Below are positions 22,480 through 31,444 of a DNA stretch of 34,454 nucleotides, one piece after another. The DNA is from Clostridiales bacterium (GTDB lineage Bacteria; Bacillota; Clostridia; Oscillospirales; Oscillospiraceae). The notes below the pieces were generated by a model. The model had not been told where the DNA came from. It did no database searches and was given only the letters and a program-made list of their open reading frames with translations. Within the stretch, counting starts at the first letter, position 1. Each line of letters opens with the position of its first letter. The DNA lies in contig SFDT01000019.1 in assembly GCA_004558115.1 (NCBI GenBank), positions 1 through 34,454 on the forward strand, written 5' to 3'. A program made the translations under genes and the position numbers.

Positions 22480-22734
22480 ATGAAGCTCATCAACATCGGT
22501 TTCGGTAGCCTGGTCTCCGAGGAGCGGCTGGTGGCCATCGTCAGCCCTGATTCCGCACCCATCAAGCGCATGGTCCAGGAGAGCCGGGAGCGGGGAATGC
22601 TCATTGACGCCACCTATGGCCGCAAGACCGCGTCTATTTTTATCATGGACAGCGACCATGTGATCCTGTCCGCACTGCCGCCGGAAAAGTTCGGCGTCAA
22701 AGTCCAGAGCCAGCAAACAGAGGAGAGAGATTGA
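22480..22734 (+). CDS. remA: Extracellular matrix regulatory protein RemA family (DUF370)
   Basis: RemA (YlzA) is a DNA-binding oligomer that activates biofilm matrix and osmoprotection genes in B. subtilis. The 84-residue product has the family sequence KLINIGFGSLVSEERLVAIV, SAPIKRMVQESRERGMLIDAT and GRKTASIFIMDSDHVILSAL, spanning almost the full length, and then a Gln/Glu tail. ATG 22480 follows GAGG 22469-22472. It lies between yicC and gmk as in Bacillus. The stop overlaps the TTG start of gmk by 4 bases. Confidence 0.95.
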   Translation: MKLINIGFGSLVSEERLVAIVSPDSAPIKRMVQESRERGMLIDATYGRKTASIFIMDSDHVILSALPPEKFGVKVQSQQTEERD

Positions 22735-23336
22735 AGCAAATGACAAAAGGCAAGTGTTTTATCATCTCCGGCCCCTCCGGGGTCGGAAAGAGCACCGTGC
22801 TCCACGCCCTGATGGAGAAACGGAAAAACGTGTATTTTTCCGTTTCCGCCACCACCCGGGACCCCCGTCCCGGCGAGGAGGACGGCGTTCACTACCACTT
22901 TTTGGATGTGGATACCTTCCGCCAGTGGATCGCCAACGACGAATTTTTGGAGTACGCGGAGTTCGTGGGCAACTTCTACGGCACGCCTAGGCGGTTTGTG
23001 GATGAGGCCATGGAGCGGGGCGAGGATGTGATTTTGGACATCGAGGTCCAGGGCGCTATCCAGGTCACCAGCAAGCGGCCGGACGCCGTCCGCATCTTTA
23101 TCGCGCCCCCCAGCTGGGCGGAGCTGGAGCGCCGCCTGACGGACCGGGGCACGGACAGCCCGGACAAGATCCAAAAGCGCCTGCTGCGGGCCAAGGTGGA
23201 GTTTCAGACGGCCCACACCTATGATTATTTCGTCATCAACAACACCGTGGAGGAGGCCGTGGAGGAACTGAACGCCATCATGACCGCCGAGCACTGCAAA
23301 CCCAAGGAGCGGATGGAGATCCTCAGCGGCAAATAA
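22731..23336 (+). CDS. gmk: Guanylate kinase
   Basis: Phosphorylates GMP to GDP, needed for GTP and (p)ppGpp pools. The P-loop is SGPSGVGKST near residue 14; the GMP-binding SVSATTRDPRPGEEDGVHYHF and EYAEFVGNFYGTP and the LDIEVQGA block are all present. TTG 22731 is chosen because AGGAG (22721-22725) lies 5 bases upstream. The ATG at 22740 would be 14 bases away and remove three residues. It overlaps remA by 4 bases. The 67 bases after the stop hold no gene, promoter or terminator I can support. Confidence 0.96.
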   Translation: MKQMTKGKCFIISGPSGVGKSTVLHALMEKRKNVYFSVSATTRDPRPGEEDGVHYHFLDVDTFRQWIANDEFLEYAEFVGNFYGTPRRFVDEAMERGEDVILDIEVQGAIQVTSKRPDAVRIFIAPPSWAELERRLTDRGTDSPDKIQKRLLRAKVEFQTAHTYDYFVINNTVEEAVEELNAIMTAEHCKPKERMEILSGK

Positions 23337-23403
23337 TTTGCCGCATCCCCCCAGCTCCGACAAAAAAATCAGCCGAATGAAGGCAGAATGGAAGTAGATC
23401 ATT

Positions 23404-23619
23404 ATGATGCTGTATCCCGCAATGAACAAACTGACCAGCTATGTTCCCAACCGTTATATGCTGGTAAACGTGGTGGCCCGCCGTGCCCGCCAGATCGCCG
23501 AGACCGCTGAGGAGACCGGCGAGCACCTGACGGAAAAGCCCGTGACCATGGCCATCAACGAAGTGGCCGAGGGCAAGCTGGACGCCAGCCACATGGACCT
23601 GACCATCGAGGAGAACTGA
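23404..23619 (+). CDS. rpoZ: RNA polymerase omega subunit
   Basis: Small subunit that helps fold and assemble beta-prime. The 71-residue product reads MMLYPAMNKLTSYVPNRYMLVNVVARRARQ, followed by a helix and the usual -KPVTMAINEVAEGKL- stretch. The NRYMLV and ARRARQI elements are the omega signature. Position directly behind gmk is conserved across bacteria. The ribosome-binding site before ATG 23404 is weak (only GGAAG-like, about 10 bases off), which is unusual in this window. The ATG at 23407 is an equally possible start. Confidence 0.93.
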   Translation: MMLYPAMNKLTSYVPNRYMLVNVVARRARQIAETAEETGEHLTEKPVTMAINEVAEGKLDASHMDLTIEEN

Positions 23620-23650
23620 GCACAAATCGGCACGCAAGGAGGGGCGAGGC

Positions 23651-26095
23651 ATGGAGACCGCTGAGATCGTAAAAGTCGCGGTCAGCGCCGCGCCCTATTC
23701 CATTGATAAGCCATATGACTATCTGGTGCCGGAGCCGCTGCTGGAAGCGGCGGTGCCCGGCGTCCGGGTCACAGTGCCCTTCGGCCGGGGAAACCGGACC
23801 AGTGAGGGCATGATCCTGGCAAGAGTGCAGGGCGAAAAGGTCCAGGGGCTGAAGCCTCTGGACTCTGTGCTGGACAGCGGTCCCGTACTGGACGGCGACG
23901 GCATTGCCCTGGCCTTATGGATGCGGCAGCGGTATTTCTGCACCATGTTTGAGGCGGTGAAGACCATCCTGCCCGCCGGCCTTTGGTACCGGCTGCGGGA
24001 GGTGTGGCATCTGGCGGAGGGCGTGGACAGGGAAGCAGCCGCGGCCCTCTGCGGCAATATCCGCCGGGCCGGGGCGGTTTTGGATGTGCTGTGTGCCTCC
24101 GGCGGCAGCGCCGTGCTGGAGGCCCTTCAGGATGTCTGCGGCCAGGAGGCGGAAAGCACCCTCCGGGCCATGGAAAAGACAGGCGCTGTCCGGTGCGAGA
24201 CGGAAGCCGCCCGGAAGATTGGTGACAAGACGCGCCGTATGGTGTCCCTGGCGGTCAGCGCCGAGGACGCCCTGGCCATGACAGAGGCCAAGCGCCGCTC
24301 CGCGCCTGCCCGGTACGAGGTGGTGCGGCTGCTGGCAGCCACGGGCCGGGCCTCTGCCGCGGATGTGTGCTATTTCACCGGAGCCTCCGCCCGGACACTG
24401 AAAGCCATGGAAAAGGCGGGGCTTCTGGCTTTTTCCGAGGAAGAGGAGCTGCGGGTGCCCCGGGCCACGGAGGTGGAGCCGGGAGTGCCCATCGTTTTGA
24501 ACGGGGAGCAGCAGGCGGCTTATGACGGCATCCTGTCCCTGATGGACAGCGGAAAGCCGGAAGCGGCGCTGCTCCACGGTGTCACCGGCAGCGGAAAGAC
24601 CCAGGTGTACCTGCGGCTGGTCCAGGAGGCTCTGGACCGGGGCAAGACCGCCATGGTGCTGGTGCCGGAGATCATTTTGACGCCGCAGATGATGCGAAAA
24701 TTCTCCTCGTACTTTGGCAGTAAAGTATGTATGCTTCACAGCTCTCTCCGTATGACGGAACGCTATGATCAGTGGAAACGCATCCGCCGGGGAGAGGTGC
24801 AGGTGGTGCTGGGCACCCGGTCGGCGGTGTTTTCCCCCCTGAAAAACCTGGGTCTCCTCATTTTGGATGAGGAGCAGGAGGGGAGCTACCAGTCGGAAAA
24901 CCCGCCCAGATACCACACCCGGGACGTGGCGAAATTCCTCTGTGCCCGGGAAAAGGCCGTGCTGCTGCTGGGCTCCGCCACTCCCACGGTGGAGAGTGCC
25001 TGGGCGGCGGAGGAGGGGACGTATCACCTCTTTCAGCTGCGGCGGCGGTACAATGCCCATGCGCTGCCTCAGGTGCGCATCGCGGACCTGAGGCAGGAGA
25101 TCCGGGCCGGCAATCCCGGCCTCATCAGCGCCCCCCTGCGGCAGGAGCTGGAGGAGAACCTCCGGCGCGGGGAGCAGAGCATCCTGTTTTTGAACCGGCG
25201 GGGTAGCAGCCGGATGCTGCTGTGCGGGGAGTGCGGCCATGTGCCGGAGTGTCCCCGATGCAGCGTGGCGCTGACCTACCACTCCGCCAACGGCCGGCTC
25301 ATGTGCCACTACTGCGGCCATTCGGAGCGGGCCCCGGAGGCCTGTCCGGTGTGCGGCGGCATCATGAAGCATGTGGGCACCGGCACCCAGAAGGTGGAGG
25401 AGGAGCTGCGGGAGCTGTTCCCGGAAGCGGGCATCCTGCGCATGGACGCGGACACCGCCTCCGGCGGCCACGAGCCCATCCTCTCCCGCTTTGAAAAAGA
25501 GCGCATCCCCATCCTCCTTGGCACTCAGATGGTGGCAAAGGGGCTGGATTTTGAAAATGTGACGCTGGTGGGCGTCCTGTCCGCGGACCTCTCTTTGTAC
25601 GTGGACAATTACCGGGCCGCCGAGCGGACCTTCAATCTGCTGACCCAGGTGGTTGGCCGGGCGGGCCGGGGCGGCAAACAGGGACGGGCCATCATTCAGA
25701 CCTATACCCCCGGCAATGATGTTATTCGCTGTGCCGCGGAGCAGAACTACGACAGCTTTTATCAAAACGAGGTTCGGATGCGCCGTCTGCGGCGATGCCC
25801 GCCTTTCGCGGACCTGTTCGTGTTCACGGTCTCCGGTACGGAGGAGGGAAGCGTCCTTCGGGCCGCCGCTGGTGCCCGGGAGCGGCTGCGGCAGGTATTT
25901 CCCGGGGAAGAAGTTCTGGGACCGGCACCGGCGCCGGTATTGAAGCTGAACAACCGCTTCCGCTACCGGCTGCTGCTGGTGGGCAAAAACGACAAGGCCA
26001 CCCGGGACCGCATCAGCTGGCTGCTGAAAGAATTTGCAAACGACCGCGCCAACCGCGGATTGAATATTTTTGTGGACTGCAATCCCATGGACTGA
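23651..26095 (+). CDS. priA: Primosomal replication restart helicase PriA
   Basis: A 3'-to-5' helicase that recognises stalled forks and reloads the replisome. The 814-residue product has an N-terminal DNA-binding domain (KVAVSAAPYSIDKPYDYLVP). The Walker A GVTGSGKT is near residue 312 and the Walker B box reads DEEQ near 406 instead of the common DEEH. Eight zinc-binding cysteines lie at about 525-567 (CGECGHVPECPRC ... CHYCGHSERAPEACPVCGG). The helicase motif QVVGRAGRGGKQG follows near residue 670. GGAGGGGCGAGG precedes ATG 23651. It is followed by def at 22 bases, as in B. subtilis. Confidence 0.96.
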   Translation: METAEIVKVAVSAAPYSIDKPYDYLVPEPLLEAAVPGVRVTVPFGRGNRTSEGMILARVQGEKVQGLKPLDSVLDSGPVLDGDGIALALWMRQRYFCTMFEAVKTILPAGLWYRLREVWHLAEGVDREAAAALCGNIRRAGAVLDVLCASGGSAVLEALQDVCGQEAESTLRAMEKTGAVRCETEAARKIGDKTRRMVSLAVSAEDALAMTEAKRRSAPARYEVVRLLAATGRASAADVCYFTGASARTLKAMEKAGLLAFSEEEELRVPRATEVEPGVPIVLNGEQQAAYDGILSLMDSGKPEAALLHGVTGSGKTQVYLRLVQEALDRGKTAMVLVPEIILTPQMMRKFSSYFGSKVCMLHSSLRMTERYDQWKRIRRGEVQVVLGTRSAVFSPLKNLGLLILDEEQEGSYQSENPPRYHTRDVAKFLCAREKAVLLLGSATPTVESAWAAEEGTYHLFQLRRRYNAHALPQVRIADLRQEIRAGNPGLISAPLRQELEENLRRGEQSILFLNRRGSSRMLLCGECGHVPECPRCSVALTYHSANGRLMCHYCGHSERAPEACPVCGGIMKHVGTGTQKVEEELRELFPEAGILRMDADTASGGHEPILSRFEKERIPILLGTQMVAKGLDFENVTLVGVLSADLSLYVDNYRAAERTFNLLTQVVGRAGRGGKQGRAIIQTYTPGNDVIRCAAEQNYDSFYQNEVRMRRLRRCPPFADLFVFTVSGTEEGSVLRAAAGARERLRQVFPGEEVLGPAPAPVLKLNNRFRYRLLLVGKNDKATRDRISWLLKEFANDRANRGLNIFVDCNPMD

Positions 26096-26117
26096 GCAGT
26101 CGGAAGGAGCAAAGAGT

Positions 26118-26627
26118 ATGGCACTGCGTAAAATCGTGGAACAGGGCGACCCCTGCCTGGGCAAGGTCTGCCGCCCCGTAACGGAGTTCAACAGACGGCT
26201 CCATGAGCTGCTGGATGACATGCTGGAGACCCTGGAGGACGCCAACGGCGCCGGTCTCGCCGCGCCTCAGGTGGGCGTGCTGCGCCGGGCCTGCGTGGTC
26301 ATCGACATGGATTCCAATGAGTATATCGAACTGGTGAACCCGGAGATCGTCGCCCAGAGCGGCGAGCAGACGGGCCTGGAGGGCTGTCTCAGCGTTCCCG
26401 GCAAGTGGGGCATCGTCACCCGTCCCGACCATGTGCGGGTCCGGGCCCAGGACCGGGACGGCAATTGGTTCGAGGTGGAGGGCGACGACATGACTGCCCG
26501 CTGCTTCTGCCATGAGATCGAGCACCTGGACGGCCACCTGTACACCGAGCACATCGACCACTTCCTGTCCGATGAGGAGCTGCGCGCTTACCTGGAGCAG
26601 GAAGATGCGGAGAAGGAAGGGGAGTAA
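26118..26627 (+). CDS. def: Peptide deformylase
   Basis: Metalloenzyme that removes the N-formyl group from new proteins. The 169-residue product has all three motifs: GAGLAAPQVG near residue 44, EGCLSVPG near 90 (metal Cys) and CHEIEHLDG near 132 (HExxH, two metal His and catalytic Glu). ATG 26118 has GGAAGGAGC (26102-26109) correctly spaced; the open frame further upstream lies within priA and is not used. The next gene, fmt, does the opposite reaction on initiator tRNA; they lie 4 bases apart. Confidence 0.97.
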   Translation: MALRKIVEQGDPCLGKVCRPVTEFNRRLHELLDDMLETLEDANGAGLAAPQVGVLRRACVVIDMDSNEYIELVNPEIVAQSGEQTGLEGCLSVPGKWGIVTRPDHVRVRAQDRDGNWFEVEGDDMTARCFCHEIEHLDGHLYTEHIDHFLSDEELRAYLEQEDAEKEGE

Positions 26628-26631
26628 GCCC

Positions 26632-27552
26632 ATGCGCATCCTGTTTATGGGCACGCCGGATTTCGCCGTGGCCTCCCTAAAGCGCCTGGTGGAGGACGGC
26701 CACACCATCTGCGGCGTGTTCACCCAGCCGGACAAACCCAAGAACCGGGGCCATAAGATGACCTTTTCTCCTGTGAAGGAATACGCCTTGTCACAGCAGC
26801 TGGATGTGTACCAGCCCCTGAAAATGCGGGACGGCGAGGCGCTCGGCATCGTGGAATCCCTGGCGCCGGAGCTCATCGTGGTGGCGGCCTACGGAAAGAT
26901 CCTGCCGGAGGAGATTTTGCAGTTCCCGAAGTATGGCTCCATCAATGTCCACTCGTCCCTGCTGCCCAAGTACCGGGGCGCCGCCCCCATCAACTGGGCC
27001 ATTCTGGACGGGGAGACGGAGACCGGCGTTTCCATCATGTATATGGCAAAAGAGCTGGATGCCGGTGACGTGATCCTGCAAAAGACCACGCCCATCGGCC
27101 CGGAGGAGGACGCCCTGTCCCTGACCATCCGCCTGGCCGAGCTGGGGGCGGAGGCCCTTTCTGAAACGGTCACAGCCCTTGGAAACGGCACCGCTGGCCG
27201 GATGCCTCAGGACGGCAGCAAAATGACCTACGCCTCCATGCTCTCCCGGGAGATGTCTCCCATCGACTGGAGCCGTTCCGCCCACGCGGTCTCCTGCCAG
27301 GTCCGGGGCCTCATTCCCTGGCCCTGCGCCACCACGGATGTCATCTCCGGCGAGCAGATGAAGCTGTACAAGGTGCAGGAGACCGGAGCGGATACTTCCG
27401 CCCGGCCCGGTACCATCCTGGCGGCGGGGAAGGCGGGTATCGACATTGCCTGCGGCGACGGCAAGGTGCTGCGGGTCACGGAGCTCCAGGCCCAGGGAGG
27501 CAAGCGCATGGCCGCTGCCGCCTATCTGCTGGGCCACCCCATTTCTCTTTGA
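26632..27552 (+). CDS. fmt: Methionyl-tRNA formyltransferase
   Basis: Formylates the initiator Met-tRNA with 10-formyl-THF. The product of 306 residues starts MRILFMGTPDFAVASLKRL and contains TQPDKPKNRG. The catalytic HSSLLPKYRGAAPINWAI is near residue 106 and the KELDAGDVILQ segment follows. The C-terminal tRNA-binding domain begins after IDWSRSAHAVSCQVRGL. Start ATG 26632 has a purine-rich AAGGAAGGGGAG upstream and lies just after the def stop. The length is normal. Confidence 0.97.
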   Translation: MRILFMGTPDFAVASLKRLVEDGHTICGVFTQPDKPKNRGHKMTFSPVKEYALSQQLDVYQPLKMRDGEALGIVESLAPELIVVAAYGKILPEEILQFPKYGSINVHSSLLPKYRGAAPINWAILDGETETGVSIMYMAKELDAGDVILQKTTPIGPEEDALSLTIRLAELGAEALSETVTALGNGTAGRMPQDGSKMTYASMLSREMSPIDWSRSAHAVSCQVRGLIPWPCATTDVISGEQMKLYKVQETGADTSARPGTILAAGKAGIDIACGDGKVLRVTELQAQGGKRMAAAAYLLGHPISL

Positions 27553-27575
27553 ATTTTGAATGCAAGAGGTCGTTT

Positions 27576-28310
27576 ATGCCTTATTACAGCTACGGCGATT
27601 TTCTCGCCAACAACATTTACTGCGTTCTGCTGATCCCGGTGCTGCTGCTGAGCCTGTGGGCCCAGCTCCAGGTCAGCGGGAGCTTCCGGCGGTACAGCGG
27701 CGTCTATAACCGCAGGCACATCACCGGCGCCCAGGCGGCGGAGGCGGTGCTGCGGGCCCACGGTGTGTACGATGTAGGCATCCGCTGCGTCCGGGGCAGC
27801 CTGACGGACCACTATGACCCCCGGGACAACAATATCTATCTCTCCGAGGACGTTTATAACGCCCCCACCGTGGCGGCGGTGGGCGTTGCCTGCCACGAGG
27901 CGGGCCACGCCGTCCAGTACGCGGAGGGCTACGGCCCCATCCGGCTGCGGCAGGCCATCATCCCGGCCACCCAGATCGGCTCCAAGCTCTCGTTTTTGCT
28001 GCTGATGGTGGGTATGCTGCTGTACAGCCAGACGCTGTTTTTGGTGGGCATCGTGCTGTTTTCCTTTACCACGCTGTTCCAGCTGGTGACGTTGCCGGTG
28101 GAGTTCAACGCCTCCGCCCGGGCTTTGGAGACCATTCAGTCGGAATACCTGCTGGAGGGGGACGAGGTCACCGGCGCCAGACGGGTGCTGCGGGCCGCGG
28201 CGCTGACCTATGTGGCGGCCCTGCTGATGTCCGCCTTGCAGCTTTTGCGTTTTGTGCTCATTTTCCTGGGCCGGGGCGGAAACGGACGCCGGGGAGGTGG
28301 CCGGGAATGA
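27576..28310 (+). CDS. Membrane zinc metallopeptidase, YugP family
   Basis: A 244-residue integral membrane peptidase of unknown substrate. The active-site HEAGH (HExxH type) occurs in CHEAGHAVQYAEGYGP near residue 109. An N-terminal membrane segment (NNIYCVLLIPVLLLSLWAQLQ) precedes a cytoplasmic part with RRYSGVYNRRHITGAQAAEAVL and HYDPRDNNIYLSEDVYN, characteristic of YugP. Further hydrophobic segments follow (KLSFLLLMVGMLLYSQTLFLVGIVLFSFTT and a C-terminal ALLMSALQLLRFVLIFL). ATG 27576 is chosen because AAGAGG sits 6 bases upstream; a TTG at 27549 overlapping fmt is less likely. It overlaps rsmB by 4 bases and is a recurrent clostridial insert between fmt and rsmB. Confidence 0.92.
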   Translation: MPYYSYGDFLANNIYCVLLIPVLLLSLWAQLQVSGSFRRYSGVYNRRHITGAQAAEAVLRAHGVYDVGIRCVRGSLTDHYDPRDNNIYLSEDVYNAPTVAAVGVACHEAGHAVQYAEGYGPIRLRQAIIPATQIGSKLSFLLLMVGMLLYSQTLFLVGIVLFSFTTLFQLVTLPVEFNASARALETIQSEYLLEGDEVTGARRVLRAAALTYVAALLMSALQLLRFVLIFLGRGGNGRRGGGRE

Positions 28311-29632
28311 GTACTGCCCGTGAAACGGCCCTGCGGGTCCTGATCAGCTGCCGTACCAACGGCGCCTGGGCGGACGCCGCCTTACAGGCCCAGCTGCGGC
28401 GGGACGGTGTTTCCGGCCCCGACGCGGCCCTTTGCAGCCGTTTGGTCTACGGCGTGCTGCAAAACCAGCTGCTGCTGGACCACTATATTGGCGCTTTCTG
28501 CTCCCAGCGGCCCGACCATTTGCAGCCGCCGCTGCTGGACATCCTGCGGCTGGGCGCCTATCAAATTTTATACTTGGACAAGGTGCCGGACCGGGCCGCC
28601 GTCAATGAATCCGTGGAGCTGGCAAAGCGATTCAAGCGGGGGCAGGCGGCAGGACTGGTGAACGCTGTCCTGCGGAAACTCTCCCAGAACAAAGACAACT
28701 TGCCGGCCATTCCGGACCGGGATGAGATCCGGTATCTCTCCATCCGGTACAGCCACCCCCGGTGGCTGGTAAAGCGTCTGCTGATGCTTCTTGGCCGGGA
28801 GGAGACAGAGACATTCCTGTCCGCCAACAACTCCGTGGCGCCGCTGACCGTGCAGGTGAATCCGCTGAAGACCACGGCGGAGGCCCTGTGCGGGGAACTG
28901 ACGGAGGCCGGTGTCACTGTCCGGGCCCACGCCTGGGTCCCCGGCTGTCTGGAGCTCTCCGGCACCGGCGATCTGACCGCCCTGCCCGCTTTCCGGGAGG
29001 GCCGGCTTCTGGTCCAGGACCCGGCGGCCAGTCTGGTGGCCCAGGCGGCGGGCATGGCCCCGGGACAGAGGGTGCTGGATGTGTGCGCCGCCCCCGGCGG
29101 AAAATCTTTTTCCGCCGCCTTTGCCATGGGCGGTCAGGGCAGCGTAACAGCTTGCGACCTCCACGAAAACAAATTGGTCCGCATCCGCCAGGGAGCGGAG
29201 CGGCTGGGTATCCGCTGCATCACCACCGCTGCCGCCGACGGCCGGAACTTCCGTCCGGAGTGGGAGGGAGCTTTTGATACCGTTCTGGTGGACGCACCCT
29301 GCTCCGGTCTCGGCATCATTCGAAAAAAGCCGGATGTGCGCTATAAAAAGGCCGATGACCTGTTTGCCCTGCCGGTGATCCAGAGCGCCATTCTGGAGAA
29401 CGCCGCCCGCTATGTGAAGCCCGGCGGCGTGCTGCTGTACTCCACCTGCACCATTCTGCCGGAAGAGAACCAGCAGATCACGGATGCGTTTTTGGTGGAG
29501 CACCCGGACTTTGCCCGGGAAATCATGCCGCTGCCCCTGCCTGTGGGGAAGGTGGAGGGGCAGATGACCTTCTGGCCTCAGCGCCATGAAACAGACGGTT
29601 TTTACATCTGCCGCATGAAGCGGCAAGCTTGA
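28307..29632 (+). CDS. rsmB: 16S rRNA (cytosine-967-C5)-methyltransferase RsmB
   Basis: SAM-dependent rRNA methyltransferase of the Sun/NOL1 group. The N-terminal NusB-like RNA-binding domain (ARETALRVLISC ... VYGVLQNQLLLDHYIG ... LDILRLGAYQILYLDKVP) is followed by the catalytic domain. That has the SAM motif VLDVCAAPGGKSF, DAPCSGLG (first conserved Cys) and the YSTCTILPEENQ block with the nucleophilic Cys at about residue 381. Length 441 residues is normal. It is translationally coupled to the zinc peptidase by ATGA overlap and followed by rlmN after 13 bases. Confidence 0.96.
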   Translation: MSTARETALRVLISCRTNGAWADAALQAQLRRDGVSGPDAALCSRLVYGVLQNQLLLDHYIGAFCSQRPDHLQPPLLDILRLGAYQILYLDKVPDRAAVNESVELAKRFKRGQAAGLVNAVLRKLSQNKDNLPAIPDRDEIRYLSIRYSHPRWLVKRLLMLLGREETETFLSANNSVAPLTVQVNPLKTTAEALCGELTEAGVTVRAHAWVPGCLELSGTGDLTALPAFREGRLLVQDPAASLVAQAAGMAPGQRVLDVCAAPGGKSFSAAFAMGGQGSVTACDLHENKLVRIRQGAERLGIRCITTAAADGRNFRPEWEGAFDTVLVDAPCSGLGIIRKKPDVRYKKADDLFALPVIQSAILENAARYVKPGGVLLYSTCTILPEENQQITDAFLVEHPDFAREIMPLPLPVGKVEGQMTFWPQRHETDGFYICRMKRQA

Positions 29633-29645
29633 AAGGCGCTTTTTT

Positions 29646-30689
29646 ATGATCGATTTAAAATCCCTGAACCTGCAAGAGATGACGGATGTGCTCAAGTCCA
29701 TGGGACAGCCGGCCTTCCGCGGCAAGCAGGTGTTCACCTGGCTCCACAAGGGGGCCCGCTCCTTTGACGAGATGACCAACCTGCCCAAGGCCCTCCGGGA
29801 CCGGCTGGCGGCGGAGTGCATCCTGACAGTACCCAAGGTGGCACGGAAGCAGGTCTCCCGGCAGGACGGCACTATGAAATACCTGTGGGAGCTCTCAGAC
29901 GGCAACTGCATCGAGTCCGTCCTCATGCGCTACCACCACGGAAACACGGTCTGTATCTCCTCCCAGGTGGGCTGCCGCATGGGCTGCGCCTTCTGCGCGT
30001 CCACCATCGCCGGTAAGGTACGGGACTTGACTCCGGCGGAAATGCTGGACCAGGTGCTGTTTACCCAGCTGGATTCCGGGCTGGAGATCTCCAACATTGT
30101 CCTCATGGGCATTGGAGAACCCATGGACAATCTGGATACGGTCCTGAAATTTTTGGAGCTGGTGAACCATCCGGACGGCATGAACATCGGCATGCGGCAC
30201 ATCTCTTTGTCTACCTGCGGCGTTATTCCCGGTATCCGGCGTCTGGCGGAGAGCAATTTGCAGCTGACGCTGTCCGTGTCCCTCCACGCGCCGGATGACG
30301 AGACCCGCAGCCGCATCATGCCGGTGAACCGGGCCTATCATGTGGACGACCTGTTTGCCGCCTGCCATGAGTATTTCCGCAGGACAGGGCGGCGCATCTC
30401 CTTTGAGTACGCTATGATCGACGGCGTCAACGACAACGACTGGCAGGCGGACCTGATCGCAAAGCGTTTGAAAGGCATGCCGGGCCATGTGAACCTGATC
30501 CCGCTGAACGACGTGGTGGAGAGCCCCTTTAAGCCCTCCAAGCGGACCGCCGCCTTCCAGCGGCGTTTGGAATCCCACGGTCTTACCGCCACGGTGCGGC
30601 GGAGCCTGGGCGGCGATATTGACGCCTCCTGCGGCCAGCTGCGGCGCAAGGCCATGGAGGAAGCAAAGAAAGGGGAGATGTCCCAATGA
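29646..30689 (+). CDS. rlmN: Dual-specificity rRNA/tRNA adenine-C2 methyltransferase RlmN
   Basis: Radical-SAM enzyme that methylates A2503 of 23S rRNA and A37 of some tRNAs. The cluster motif C110-x3-C114-x2-C117 is in CRMGCAFCASTIAG. The methyl-accepting Cys is at about residue 329 in GDIDASCGQLRRKA. The N-terminus (LKSLNLQEMTDVLKSMGQPAFRGKQVFTWLHKG) and GIGEPMDNLDTVLKFLEL are family hallmarks. ATG 29646 gives 347 residues. Absence of Cfr-type differences and the rsmB/stp neighbourhood favour RlmN over Cfr. It overlaps the phosphatase by 4 bases. Confidence 0.96.
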   Translation: MIDLKSLNLQEMTDVLKSMGQPAFRGKQVFTWLHKGARSFDEMTNLPKALRDRLAAECILTVPKVARKQVSRQDGTMKYLWELSDGNCIESVLMRYHHGNTVCISSQVGCRMGCAFCASTIAGKVRDLTPAEMLDQVLFTQLDSGLEISNIVLMGIGEPMDNLDTVLKFLELVNHPDGMNIGMRHISLSTCGVIPGIRRLAESNLQLTLSVSLHAPDDETRSRIMPVNRAYHVDDLFAACHEYFRRTGRRISFEYAMIDGVNDNDWQADLIAKRLKGMPGHVNLIPLNDVVESPFKPSKRTAAFQRRLESHGLTATVRRSLGGDIDASCGQLRRKAMEEAKKGEMSQ

Positions 30690-31426
30690 TGGAAGTTTGG
30701 AGCATGACGGATGTGGGCCTGGTCCGCAAGGAGAACCAGGACGCCTGTGCCGTCTGCCAGCATGAGGAGAGCGGCCACACCCTCTGTGTGGTCTGCGACG
30801 GCATGGGCGGCGCAGCCGGCGGAAAGCTGGCCAGCCGCATTGCCGTGGATACCTTTATGACCGAGATGCAGAAGGTCCTGCGGCGGGATATGACGCCGGA
30901 GCAGCTGCGGGAGGCCTCCTCCTACGCGGTCGTTCTGGCCAACCGGGCCATTCGGGACGCGGCAGAGGCCTCCGTGGACTGCCGGGGCATGGGCACGACG
31001 CTGGTGTCCGCCGTCAGCTACGACGGCGGCGCGGTTCTCTCCAATGTGGGAGACAGCCGTGCATACCACATCACCGCTGACGGCATCCAGCGGGTCACCA
31101 AGGACCACTCCCTGGTGGAGAGCATGGTGGACCGGGGTGACATCACCGCGGAGGAGGCCCGCCACCATCCCAACCGCAACCTCATCACCCGTGCCCTGGG
31201 ACCGGATATGTCCGCCCTCAGCGACGAGTACATATGCCCCCTGGAGCCGGGAGACTTCCTGCTTTTGTGCTCCGACGGACTGGTGGACACGGTGACGGAC
31301 CAGGAGATGCTGTTCGAGGTCATCCACGGCGATGACCTGAACACCTGCCTGGACCGGCTGCTGGCCATTTCCAAGAGCCACGGCGCGTCGGACAATGTCA
31401 CCGCCGTGCTCATGAAACAACGATGA
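30686..31426 (+). CDS. prpC: PP2C-type Ser/Thr protein phosphatase (Stp/PrpC)
   Basis: Metal-dependent phosphatase that opposes the adjacent PASTA kinase. It has the PPM motifs: VRKENQDA (metal Asp about residue 19), VVCDGMGGAAGG (Asp about 39), MGTTLVSA, NVGDSRAY, LLLCSDGLVDTV and GASDNVTAVL at the end. The 246-residue length is typical for the bacterial type. ATG 30686 shares an ATGA overlap with rlmN, with AGGGGAGA about 10 bases upstream. It is followed after 18 bases by the kinase, the usual pair. Confidence 0.95.
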   Translation: MMEVWSMTDVGLVRKENQDACAVCQHEESGHTLCVVCDGMGGAAGGKLASRIAVDTFMTEMQKVLRRDMTPEQLREASSYAVVLANRAIRDAAEASVDCRGMGTTLVSAVSYDGGAVLSNVGDSRAYHITADGIQRVTKDHSLVESMVDRGDITAEEARHHPNRNLITRALGPDMSALSDEYICPLEPGDFLLLCSDGLVDTVTDQEMLFEVIHGDDLNTCLDRLLAISKSHGASDNVTAVLMKQR

Positions 31427-31444
31427 AAGGAGGGGAGAGACCTT

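Noticed and set aside
23337..23403. Possible separate promoter for rpoZ
   Set aside because: The 67-base gap has a poly-A patch but no pair of boxes with acceptable spacing.
23915..26245. Very long open reverse-strand frame (776 codons) opposite priA and def
   Set aside because: A by-product of GC-rich codon use on the + strand. The translation is low-complexity in His, Gly and Leu with no family motif, and priA is unmistakable.
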